NCBI GenBank assembly: GCA_023131705.1
Contig: JAGLZG010000081.1
Span: forward strand, 1-7,705
Source: Nanobdellota archaeon
GTDB lineage: Archaea; Nanobdellota; Nanobdellia; Woesearchaeales; B3-WOES
Reading direction: 5' to 3'
DNA length: 7,705 bases
Made by a program: the position numbers and the translations under genes
Shown here: piece after piece, positions 1 through 6,141 of the stretch
Position numbering within the stretch: position 1 is the first letter of the stretch
Layout: each line of letters begins with the position of its first letter
Notes under the pieces: model-generated
The model's input: the letters and a program-made list of their open reading frames with translations, nothing else
What the model was told of the DNA's origin: nothing
The model's database searches: none

Positions 1-987
1 TCTTTTAAGCAAACCATAATCCATTGCATTTGCAACAATATTATCCCTAACGATAATGTTGCTAGAATCATAATAAACAGCTATGCCACCAGCATCATTT
101 GAGCCAGCTACACTATTAATATAATTATTATAGCCACCATTGTGAACAATTGTGTTGTGGTATATTTCGTGGTTGTCTCCACCTATTGATATACCATATC
201 TATCATTATCAAAGATTATATTATACCTAATTATTTGATGAGTGCCTGCTAATTTTACTCCATTTGTATTATAACCTGTTCCATCTCCATCACCAAAACC
301 ATAGAATGTATTGTTTTCAACTATATTGTCAAAGACATGTGGTGGATTATCAAAGTATTCCCAAAAAATAAAATCATCAGAATAATGGAATTTATTTCCC
401 CTGATTATGTTATTGCTTCCTGTGTAAAATTCCATTGCCCTTCCATTAGCATTTTCAAATCTGTTGTTTTCGATTAAGTTTCCTGTTATAGTATTATAAC
501 CTGTTGTGTCGAATTTACTCCTTGGGCATCCTGTAGAATGATCCCAGCTGGAACCTGTTTGAAAGAGTTCACTGCCTATATCATGAATATAATTGTTTCT
601 GATAGTAGAATCAAAAACATCGCAAAAAAGCCTTAATCCATGATCTTGTGAAGTTACATCAAAGCCCTCAACAGTAACATCTGTGCAGTACATCAACTGT
701 ATACCCTGGACAGGAGAGTTAATCTTTGGTGTCTCTCCTGCTGCGGCTCTTACTATCAAATTGTTCTTTCCATTTATCAGTATCCCTTCATCATAAGTCT
801 CAGAATCCTGCACTTCAACAATATCGTTTGGTTCTGCAGCATCAATTGCTTCTTGAATTGTAGGATAATCTCCTGGAACATTTATTGTTGCAGCGCTCAC
901 CCCCATAACCATCATCAACCCAAGAATTAAACTTAAAACAAGAAATCTGCTTATAGCATTATTTATAGAACCTTTTTTAATATTCAT
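1..987 (-). CDS. Secreted parallel beta-helix protein (NosD/pectate-lyase-like fold), partial
   Basis: The frame is open from ATG at 987 to the window edge (329 residues) with no stop, so the C-terminus is missing. Residues 1-32 form a signal peptide: a basic start (KK at 4-5), a hydrophobic core at 15-29 and a likely cleavage after VSA (30-32). The mature protein opens with VPGDYPTIQEAIDAA (37-51), then NDIVEV (54-59), the entry strand typical of right-handed beta-helix proteins. From about residue 130 there are many N-rich rungs such as ITGNLIENNRF, IIRGNKF, IVENNTF and IIVRDNIVAN, spaced like PbH1 repeats. Proteins of this fold bind or cleave polysaccharides, or serve as surface structures; no catalytic residues can be assigned here, so the substrate is unknown. 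The start is supported by a G-rich Shine-Dalgarno and an upstream TATA box. Fold and secretion are well supported; enzymatic activity is unproven. Confidence 0.85.
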   Translation of the reverse strand, partial: MNIKKGSINNAISRFLVLSLILGLMMVMGVSAATINVPGDYPTIQEAIDAAEPNDIVEVQDSETYDEGILINGKNNLIVRAAAGETPKINSPVQGIQLMYCTDVTVEGFDVTSQDHGLRLFCDVFDSTIRNNYIHDIGSELFQTGSSWDHSTGCPRSKFDTTGYNTITGNLIENNRFENANGRAMEFYTGSNNIIRGNKFHYSDDFIFWEYFDNPPHVFDNIVENNTFYGFGDGDGTGYNTNGVKLAGTHQIIRYNIIFDNDRYGISIGGDNHEIYHNTIVHNGGYNNYINSVAGSNDAGGIAVYYDSSNIIVRDNIVANAMDYGLLKR

Positions 988-990
988 TAT

Positions 991-997
991 AACCCCC
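991..997 (-). promoter_or_regulatory. Shine-Dalgarno of the beta-helix gene
   Basis: On the minus strand GGGGGTT stands about 5 bases before the ATG at 987. It pairs reasonably with an archaeal anti-SD and fixes this start. It implies a transcript with a leader, unlike several neighbours here. Confidence 0.6.
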
Positions 998-1038
998 GAT
1001 TTATATTTGTTACTTTAAAATACTAAAAAAATAAATCC

Positions 1039-1046
1039 ATATATAA
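1039..1046 (-). promoter_or_regulatory. TATA box of the beta-helix gene
   Basis: The minus strand reads ACTTATATATGG across this site, with TTATATAT as the TATA-like core. A start about 26 bp downstream would fall near 1016, giving a leader of roughly 29 bases that contains the Shine-Dalgarno. An imperfect dyad (AGTAT, 4-base gap, ATACT; 1046-1059) covers its upstream, BRE-side flank. The surrounding DNA is very AT-rich, so the exact box is uncertain. Confidence 0.5.
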
Positions 1047-1095
1047 GTATTATCATACTACAATATATATAATAGAGTATATATATTAAATAAAA

Positions 1096-1108
1096 AAACC
1101 TTTTTAAA
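1096..1108 (+). promoter_or_regulatory. Distal BRE/TATA candidate upstream of infB
   Basis: The sequence AAAACCTTTTTAAAG has TTTTTAAA at 1101-1108 and matches the motif in front of nth almost exactly. Initiation about 26 bp on, near 1131, would give infB a leader of about 60 bases. It may be a second infB promoter alongside the proximal one. Confidence 0.45.
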
Positions 1109-1147
1109 GAATGTCACAACCTTGGGACAAAACAATATATCAATATA

Positions 1148-1160
1148 ACAACCTTTAAAA
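1148..1160 (+). promoter_or_regulatory. Proximal BRE/TATA candidate for infB
   Basis: ACAACCTTTAAAA is centred about 36 bp before the infB ATG. Expected initiation near 1183 would leave a leader of only about 10 bases. No Shine-Dalgarno is visible before the ATG, which fits a short-leader or near-leaderless message. Confidence 0.5.
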
Positions 1161-1192
1161 ACATAATAAAAATTACTGTTTACATACTAAAA

Positions 1193-2956
1193 ATGAAAAG
1201 CATAAGAAGCCCTATCTGCACAATGATGGGGCATGTGGATCATGGAAAATCATCTATACTGGATAATATTAGAAATACCGCTATTGTCAGGACAGAGGCA
1301 GGGGCTATAACACAGGCAATCGGTGCTTCAATTGTTCCTTTGGAAACAATAAAGAATATCTGCGGTGATTTATTAAAAACACTAAACATAAAATTCACAA
1401 TCCCCGGATTATTATTCATAGATACCCCTGGCCATGCCGCCTTCACAAACCTCAGGAAAAGAGGGGGCAACCTGGCAGACATTGCAATTCTTGTAATAGA
1501 TATTAATGAAGGCATTAAACCTCAGACAATAGAAAGCATCGAGATACTAAAACAATACAAAACACCTTTTATCATAGCAGCAAACAAGATAGATTTAATC
1601 TCTGGCTGGCAAAAAAAAGAAAACACACCACTTTTAGAATCTATAAAACAGCAGTCCCAGTCAATACAGGAGATTTTAGATAAAAAAATATACGAAATCC
1701 TTGGAAAACTTTCAGAACTTGGATTAGATTCTGAAAGGTTTGACAGGGTTGAGGATCACACAAAACAAATTGCTATAGTTCCCTGCTCAGCAATAACAGG
1801 AAAAGGGATTCCAGAGTTACTGATGGTACTGGCAGGCCTTGCCCAAAAATTCCTGGAAAACATACTAAAGATAGATATAAGTGGAAATGCAAAAGCAACT
1901 ATATTAGAAGTAAAAGAAGAAAAAGGAGTAGGAAAAAGCCTGGATGTTATCTTGTATGATGGAACCTTGAAAGTAAATGACATAATAGTTATTGGTGGCA
2001 TAGACAAGCCAATAATAACAAAAGTAAAGGCCTTATTTGAGCCATTGCCTTTAAAAGAGATGCGTGACAAAAAATCAAAATTCATGCCGCTTAAAGAGGT
2101 TAAAGCGGCAACAGGTGTAAGAATATCTGCCTTAGACATAGAAAATGTTGTTGCAGGAATGCCGTTAATCTCATCCAAACAAAACGAAATAAAAAAAGCA
2201 GAAGAACAGGTTCAAAAAGAGGTTGATGAAGTTATAATAGAGACGCAAAAAGAGGGAATTGTTATAAAAGCAGATTCCTTGGGAAGCCTGGAAGCGCTGA
2301 TAAATATTCTAAAAGAAAAAAATATTCTGATAAGAAGCGCATCTATTGGGAATATAACAAAAAAGGATATTGCAGATGCAGAATCTAACTTTGAAAAAGA
2401 CCCCCTAAAAGCAGCTATCCTCGGATTTAATGTTAAAAAGGATATAAAAGAAGTAGGAAATGTAAAAATAATTACATCTGATATTATCTACAGATTAATA
2501 GAAGATTATGATAAATGGCAGTCACAATCAATAAAAGAAACACAGGAAAAAGAATTAGACATATTAATAAAACCGTGCAAAATAAAAATACTTCCAAACT
2601 ATATCTTCAGGCAGTCTAACCCTGCAGTTGTTGGCGTTGATATCCTGACAGGAACACTTAAAGCAGGAACACCATTAATGAAAGATAATGGAGAGGAAAT
2701 CACAGAAGTAAAAAGCATACAGGCAGAAAAAGAGACACTTGACAAAGCAGAGGCAGGAAAACAGGTGGCAGTATCGCTTCCAAAAGTCACAGTTGGAAGG
2801 CAGATAAATGAAAATGATATTTTATATTCATCAATCCCTGAATCCCATTTCAAAAAATTCAAAAAATTAAAAGACATCCTTACAGATGAGGAAAAGACAG
2901 TTCTAAAAGAGATAGCAGAAATCAAAAGAAAGGATAATGTTGTTTGGGGAGTCTAA
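1193..2956 (+). CDS. infB: Translation initiation factor aIF5B (IF-2/eIF5B family GTPase)
   Basis: This 587-residue cytoplasmic GTPase promotes ribosomal subunit joining and placement of initiator tRNA. All G motifs are visible: GHVDHGKS (13-20), the switch I segment TEAGAITQAIGA (34-45), DTPGH (77-81), NKID (131-134) and SAITGKG (199-205). A beta-barrel domain II follows (about 225-340), then the alpha/beta domain III with GIVIKADSLGSLEAL (around 356-370) and domain IV from about 460. The charged C-terminal helix ends in VVWGV, the kind of tail that in aIF5B/eIF5B contacts factor 1A. The length is normal for archaeal aIF5B and there is no long bacterial-type N-terminal extension. The P-loop carries GKS-S where GKT-T is commoner, and it has no intein, although archaeal infB genes often carry one there. 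The start leaves about a dozen residues before the P-loop, as expected. Confidence 0.97.
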   Translation: MKSIRSPICTMMGHVDHGKSSILDNIRNTAIVRTEAGAITQAIGASIVPLETIKNICGDLLKTLNIKFTIPGLLFIDTPGHAAFTNLRKRGGNLADIAILVIDINEGIKPQTIESIEILKQYKTPFIIAANKIDLISGWQKKENTPLLESIKQQSQSIQEILDKKIYEILGKLSELGLDSERFDRVEDHTKQIAIVPCSAITGKGIPELLMVLAGLAQKFLENILKIDISGNAKATILEVKEEKGVGKSLDVILYDGTLKVNDIIVIGGIDKPIITKVKALFEPLPLKEMRDKKSKFMPLKEVKAATGVRISALDIENVVAGMPLISSKQNEIKKAEEQVQKEVDEVIIETQKEGIVIKADSLGSLEALINILKEKNILIRSASIGNITKKDIADAESNFEKDPLKAAILGFNVKKDIKEVGNVKIITSDIIYRLIEDYDKWQSQSIKETQEKELDILIKPCKIKILPNYIFRQSNPAVVGVDILTGTLKAGTPLMKDNGEEITEVKSIQAEKETLDKAEAGKQVAVSLPKVTVGRQINENDILYSSIPESHFKKFKKLKDILTDEEKTVLKEIAEIKRKDNVVWGV

Positions 2957-2960
2957 TAAG

Positions 2961-2974
2961 GAAATATTTTTATA
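2961..2974 (+). promoter_or_regulatory. BRE/TATA promoter of the surface glycoprotein gene
   Basis: GAAATATTTTTATA begins 5 bp after the infB stop, with TTTTTATA at 2967-2974. The TATA centre lies about 27 bp before ATG 2998, so transcription should begin at or next to that codon, giving a leaderless message. This argues against the in-frame upstream ATG at 2944, which lies upstream of the box and inside infB. Confidence 0.6.
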
Positions 2975-2997
2975 CCACTCCTTCTATATATAGTAAT

Positions 2998-4590
2998 ATG
3001 CAAAAAAAGAGGTTTTTATATGCAGTATTATTGATAATCATACTTCCATTTGTATATGCTGATGAAGAGGGTGTTATCTATTCTGGAACTATTTATTCCA
3101 ATCAAACAGAAAAAGTTGGCATAGGCAACCAAACATTCACTTTTGATTTGATTGGTTCTGGTCACCTTATAGTTGATTTGCCCAGCTATGCGCGTCTTAT
3201 AGTGCAAAACGGTTCATGCGATTCAAAGGAAGGCTATGATATATGTACTAATGGATCAACGTTTTTGTATTATGATAATAATCTAAACAAGGAAGTTTAT
3301 AGTATAGATGTAAAAATCTACAAGTTTGAAAAAAAAGCAGAAATTGAATTGACAAAAATAATTGAAAGCGCATATCTATTGATTGATGAAGAGACAAAAA
3401 TAAATATAGAACTGGAAAATACAGGAGACACTAAAGCTGTTGATATTGTTTATCTGGATATTATCCCTTCTGATTTTGAAATAGTAAAAACAGTTGATGT
3501 TATAATAGAAAAAATAAACAGCACACACAGAAATATTAGATGGGAAGGGAGCTTGTTAAAAGGAAAGAAAACAACATTTGTTTATAAAATAAAAGCATTA
3601 AACAAGATAACATTTGAATCAAAGCCATCTTTGGCATACAATGATGGTGTTGAAATAATAAAAGCTGATACTGGCACCCAAACAATAACAGTTCCTGATT
3701 ATAGATTAAATATGACATATGGATTGGACAAAGAAAAAATAAAGATAGATGGGGAAGCCAGTCTGGATATTATTTTAACAAACATAGATGATAAAAAAGA
3801 TTTCTGGGGAACATCTTTGATTATTACAATCCCACAAGGATTAGAGATAATGACAAATTCAGAAAAATTGATCAAAGATGAAAATGGATTAAGGTGGACA
3901 GGAAAAATATCAAAACAAGGTTCTGTAAAATTTAATATCAAACTAAAAGGCAAATTCATAAAAAACCACACATTAGGTATAAAAACTGCATTTTCAATAA
4001 ATGGCACTAAAAAAAATATTGAGAAGACAATAAATTTGGAAGTATATGGAGATACTCTGACCATAGAGCCAATTATTGATAAATCAGTTCAAAGTTCTGC
4101 TGAATCAGATATTTTTATACAGGTAAGAAATCCAAGTACAAAATACTCATTTAAAGATGTAGAGCTCACATTAGAGAGCAATATTCCAGGTATAGAAAAA
4201 ATAAAAAGAAATCTGGGAAAGATACTAAAGCCATTAGGGCATGTTCAAATCAATAATATCTCTTTTATTGCCCCGGAACAAAACAAGGATTACTCAATAA
4301 ACATCACTCTTAGGTATCTTTCAGAATATGGGCAGTTCATAAAAGTAAAACAAGAACATATTGTAACAGTCATTAGGGGGGAAGATAAGGAAGAAAGATA
4401 CTCGCCAGAGACAGTTGTTGAAGAAACAATACAAGAGCCCAAAAAAATTATTAAGGAAACTCAAGAAGAGGAAAGCAAAGAAAAAGATATTTTTATTAGT
4501 AACATTATTATGAAACTTTTTGGGATAATCTTTATAGCACTTATTGTTTCATACTTTTATTTAATAAAAAGTAAATTTACTAAAACATAA
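2998..4590 (+). CDS. Secreted membrane-anchored surface glycoprotein with Ig-like repeats, function unknown
   Basis: The protein has 530 residues. Residues 1-21 are a signal peptide (QKKR, then a hydrophobic stretch to FVYA). The ectodomain is beta-rich. After an N-terminal module (about 22-110) come three units of roughly 110-120 residues (about 111-230, 231-350 and 351-460). These resemble the DUF11/CARDB-type Ig-like domains of archaeal surface proteins; compare IELENTGDTKAVDIVYLDI, LDIILTNIDDKKDF and IFIQVRNPSTKYSFKDVEL. Ten N-x-S/T sequons are visible (N35, 44, 71, 85, 174, 238, 323, 335, 420, 435). The only cysteines, C74 and C83, could form a disulfide. A Glu/Lys-rich stalk (461-497) leads to one transmembrane helix (about 503-523) and a short basic tail, so most of the protein faces outside. 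A role as envelope or adhesion component is inference. The start at 2998 gives an intact signal peptide and fits the promoter. Confidence 0.82.
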   Translation: MQKKRFLYAVLLIIILPFVYADEEGVIYSGTIYSNQTEKVGIGNQTFTFDLIGSGHLIVDLPSYARLIVQNGSCDSKEGYDICTNGSTFLYYDNNLNKEVYSIDVKIYKFEKKAEIELTKIIESAYLLIDEETKINIELENTGDTKAVDIVYLDIIPSDFEIVKTVDVIIEKINSTHRNIRWEGSLLKGKKTTFVYKIKALNKITFESKPSLAYNDGVEIIKADTGTQTITVPDYRLNMTYGLDKEKIKIDGEASLDIILTNIDDKKDFWGTSLIITIPQGLEIMTNSEKLIKDENGLRWTGKISKQGSVKFNIKLKGKFIKNHTLGIKTAFSINGTKKNIEKTINLEVYGDTLTIEPIIDKSVQSSAESDIFIQVRNPSTKYSFKDVELTLESNIPGIEKIKRNLGKILKPLGHVQINNISFIAPEQNKDYSINITLRYLSEYGQFIKVKQEHIVTVIRGEDKEERYSPETVVEETIQEPKKIIKETQEEESKEKDIFISNIIMKLFGIIFIALIVSYFYLIKSKFTKT

Positions 4591-4603
4591 AGTTTTGCCT
4601 GAA

Positions 4604-5194
4604 TCATATCCCCAACAGATATATTATTACAGCACAAACAACCCCTGCCACCAGCATCTTCAGGCCATACAATAAAGTGCTTTCCTTTGAAACCTTTCCC
4701 AAAAATATTCCTAAAAAGAATAATTCAATAAAAGCTATTGCAAAAGCACTATAATAAGCTGTTACTAATGTTATTTTAGGTATAATAAAAAAAGGAATTA
4801 AAATTATAATGCCCGCTATAAAAGGGCTTAATCCGTTTATAATAGAAGCAGACACAACAGCAAAATCAAAAGCCCTGCCTATCTTTGTTTCCTCTAAATC
4901 CCTTTTCAGCATCTTCTCCAGTTTTTTCTGCTCCCTCTCCCTTTCTGCTCCTTCAGTAAGATATGCCCCCCATAACCCTGAAATGCCTATAGCAATCAAC
5001 GCACCAACACACGCAATTATTATTATCTTTTTGTCAATAATATTTCCAAAAAAAGCCGCAATTAGAATGCCTAATATAACCAGAACACCATCAAAAGAAT
5101 TCATAGCAAAATACCTTCTTGCTATTCTCTCTATCTTTGCTATTTTATTGTAATCCTTAATTGTTTCGATATACTCTTTTGTCCATCTATACAT
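4604..5194 (-). CDS. VIT/CCC1-like membrane protein (TIGR00267-type), possible metal transporter
   Basis: This is a 196-residue polytopic membrane protein with about five transmembrane helices (34-51, 55-77, 110-138, 140-165, 174-195). The pattern matches the VIT1/CCC1 family in its archaeal TIGR00267-like form. NSFDGVLVILG opens helix 1, SGLWGAYLTEGAERERE (72-88) follows helix 2, and a Glu/Lys-rich amphipathic linker (about 84-105) precedes GRAFDFAVVSASIINGLSPFIAG. In VIT1 the equivalent acidic linker binds divalent iron before export or sequestration. Whether this shorter archaeal branch moves Fe(II), Mn(II) or something else is not known to me. It starts one base after the stop of the upstream small gene and has no clear Shine-Dalgarno, so translational coupling is likely. 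It converges with the glycoprotein gene, 13 bp apart. Confidence 0.75.
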   Translation of the reverse strand: MYRWTKEYIETIKDYNKIAKIERIARRYFAMNSFDGVLVILGILIAAFFGNIIDKKIIIIACVGALIAIGISGLWGAYLTEGAEREREQKKLEKMLKRDLEETKIGRAFDFAVVSASIINGLSPFIAGIIILIPFFIIPKITLVTAYYSAFAIAFIELFFLGIFLGKVSKESTLLYGLKMLVAGVVCAVIIYLLGI

Positions 5195-5195
5195 T

Positions 5196-5420
5196 TTATT
5201 TCAGTATATCTTCAATCTTTTTTTTACTGCCTGCCTTTTTGGCCTCTTTAGCAGCCTTTTCCAGGTCAACACCCAAATCCTTTAAGCCCTTGATATGCAT
5301 CTGCATTAATTGCTCAACTATCTGCAGAATCTTTATCATCTCCTCCCTTTCTTTTGCAAGTGTTGCTAATGCTCCTTTATGAAATCCTATCTGCTCATCC
5401 TCGCTTGTTTGTTTAGCCAT
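5196..5420 (-). CDS. Small helical/coiled-coil protein, unknown function
   Basis: This 74-residue protein has no family I recognise. It is almost wholly predicted helix: a polar start (AKQTSEDEQIGFHKGAL), a central segment with hydrophobic residues at heptad-like spacing (MIKILQIVEQLMQMHIKGLKDLGVDL, read in two pieces around residue 38), and a Lys/Ala-rich end. It has no signal peptide, transmembrane segment or cysteine, so it is likely a soluble cytoplasmic helical hairpin or oligomer. An excellent Shine-Dalgarno and its own TATA box support it as a real gene, not a chance frame. It is the first gene of an operon with the VIT-like gene, one base apart. That suggests a partner or regulatory role for that transporter, but this is context only. 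Confidence 0.75.
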   Translation of the reverse strand: MAKQTSEDEQIGFHKGALATLAKEREEMIKILQIVEQLMQMHIKGLKDLGVDLEKAAKEAKKAGSKKKIEDILK

Positions 5421-5423
5421 TGT

Positions 5424-5430
5424 ATCACCT
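5424..5430 (-). promoter_or_regulatory. Strong Shine-Dalgarno of the small helical protein gene
   Basis: The minus strand reads AGGTGAT, then ACA, then ATG at 5420, a near-perfect match to the archaeal anti-SD. With the TATA box at 5454-5461 the predicted transcript start (about 5431) falls right at its 5' edge, so the leader may consist of little beyond the ribosome-binding site. Confidence 0.75.
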
Positions 5431-5453
5431 AATCTATGAGTGATTAGAACTCA

Positions 5454-5461
5454 TATAAAAA
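5454..5461 (-). promoter_or_regulatory. TATA box of the small-protein/VIT-like operon
   Basis: On the minus strand the core TTTTTATA is preceded by AAAAAGG, a BRE-like purine-rich flank. Its centre is about 26 bp upstream of position 5431. That BRE-like flank is the complement of the TATA box used by nth on the other strand. Confidence 0.6.
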
Positions 5462-5463
5462 CC

Positions 5464-5471
5464 TTTTTAAA
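5464..5471 (+). promoter_or_regulatory. TATA box of nth (leaderless promoter)
   Basis: The core TTTTTAAA is preceded by AAAAACC and is centred about 27 bp before ATG 5494. Transcription should therefore start at or next to the start codon. No Shine-Dalgarno precedes the ATG. The box rules against the in-frame ATG at 5440, which lies upstream of it. Confidence 0.65.
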
Positions 5472-5493
5472 CAACCCCACTCTACAATATACT

Positions 5494-6141
5494 ATGAATA
5501 AATTTAATAAAGTAATATATATCCTTGAAAAAGAATTTAAAAAATACAATAAACCGACAGTCAGAAGAACTTCTGCTAAAAAAGATCCTTTCAAAACCTT
5601 AATAGCTTGTTTACTGTCTTTAAGAACACAGGATAAAAACACAGAAAAAGCATCCAAAACATTGTTTAAGGTTGCAGATACACCTAAAGAAATAATAAAA
5701 CTGCCAATAAAAAAACTGGAAAAACTAATATATTCTTCTGGATACTATCATAACAAAGCAAAAACAATTAAGCATGTCTCAAAAGTTATCTTAGAAAAAT
5801 ACAAAGGAAAGGTTCCTTCTAATTTTGATGATTTAATAAAAATAAAAGGTATAGGCAGAAAAACAGCAAATATTGTTTTAAGTTTTGCATTTAATAAACT
5901 GGTCTTGCCCATCGATGTCCACTGCCACAGGATTCCCAACAGGTTAGGCTGGGTAAAAACAAAAAATCCTGAACAGACAGAATTTGCCTTAATGAAGATT
6001 TTGCCTAAAAAACACTGGAGAGAATTTAACAGCTTGTTTATTTTGTTTGGAAAAAACATATGCACACCAATAAATCCTTTTTGCAGCAAATGCCCTATAA
6101 GAAAATATTGCAAAAGAATTGAAATTAAAAAATCAAGATGA
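5494..6141 (+). CDS. nth: Endonuclease III (DNA glycosylase/AP lyase)
   Basis: This bifunctional base-excision repair enzyme removes oxidised pyrimidines and cleaves the resulting abasic site. The 215-residue product has the full family signature: the substrate-side segment LLSLRTQDKNT (40-50); the helix-hairpin-helix IKGIGRKTANIVLSFAF (117-133) with catalytic Lys123; Asp141 in LPIDVHCHRIPNRLGW; and a [4Fe-4S] cluster C-x6-C-x2-C-x5-C formed by C190, C197, C200 and C206. The motif is DVHCHR where many homologues have DTHVxR, a mild variation that leaves the catalytic pair intact. The start at 5494 is chosen because it lies the right distance from a TATA box; an in-frame ATG 18 codons upstream precedes the promoter. 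The stop overlaps the next start as ATGA, so the two genes are likely co-transcribed and translationally coupled. Confidence 0.95.
   Translation: MNKFNKVIYILEKEFKKYNKPTVRRTSAKKDPFKTLIACLLSLRTQDKNTEKASKTLFKVADTPKEIIKLPIKKLEKLIYSSGYYHNKAKTIKHVSKVILEKYKGKVPSNFDDLIKIKGIGRKTANIVLSFAFNKLVLPIDVHCHRIPNRLGWVKTKNPEQTEFALMKILPKKHWREFNSLFILFGKNICTPINPFCSKCPIRKYCKRIEIKKSR

Noticed and set aside
1111..1158. A 15-residue frame starting MSQPWDK between the two infB promoters
   Set aside because: There is no ribosome-binding site, the predicted start of transcription (about 1131) lies after its ATG, and it is too short to support as a gene.
1193..1260. An intein in the P-loop of aIF5B, as in some other archaea
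   Set aside because: The P-loop region is contiguous and the protein has the normal inteinless length of 587 residues.
1240..2925. Three long antisense frames across infB (1240-1515, 1756-2178, 2599-2925, minus)
   Set aside because: infB is unmistakable on the plus strand; these frames look like reverse-complement artefacts of a Lys/Ile-rich gene and lack promoters or SD sites.
4570..4596. A possible bidirectional terminator between convergent genes (AAAAC/GTTTT stem at 4582-4596; palindrome AGTAAATTTACT at 4570-4581)
   Set aside because: The stems are short, wholly A/T-rich or inside the coding region, and no strong T-run follows in either direction; chance is likely at this base composition.
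4809..5382. Plus-strand frames opposite the VIT-like and small helical genes
   Set aside because: Their Ser/Phe/Ile-rich products are typical antisense shadows, while the minus-strand genes have family motifs, a Shine-Dalgarno and tight operon spacing.
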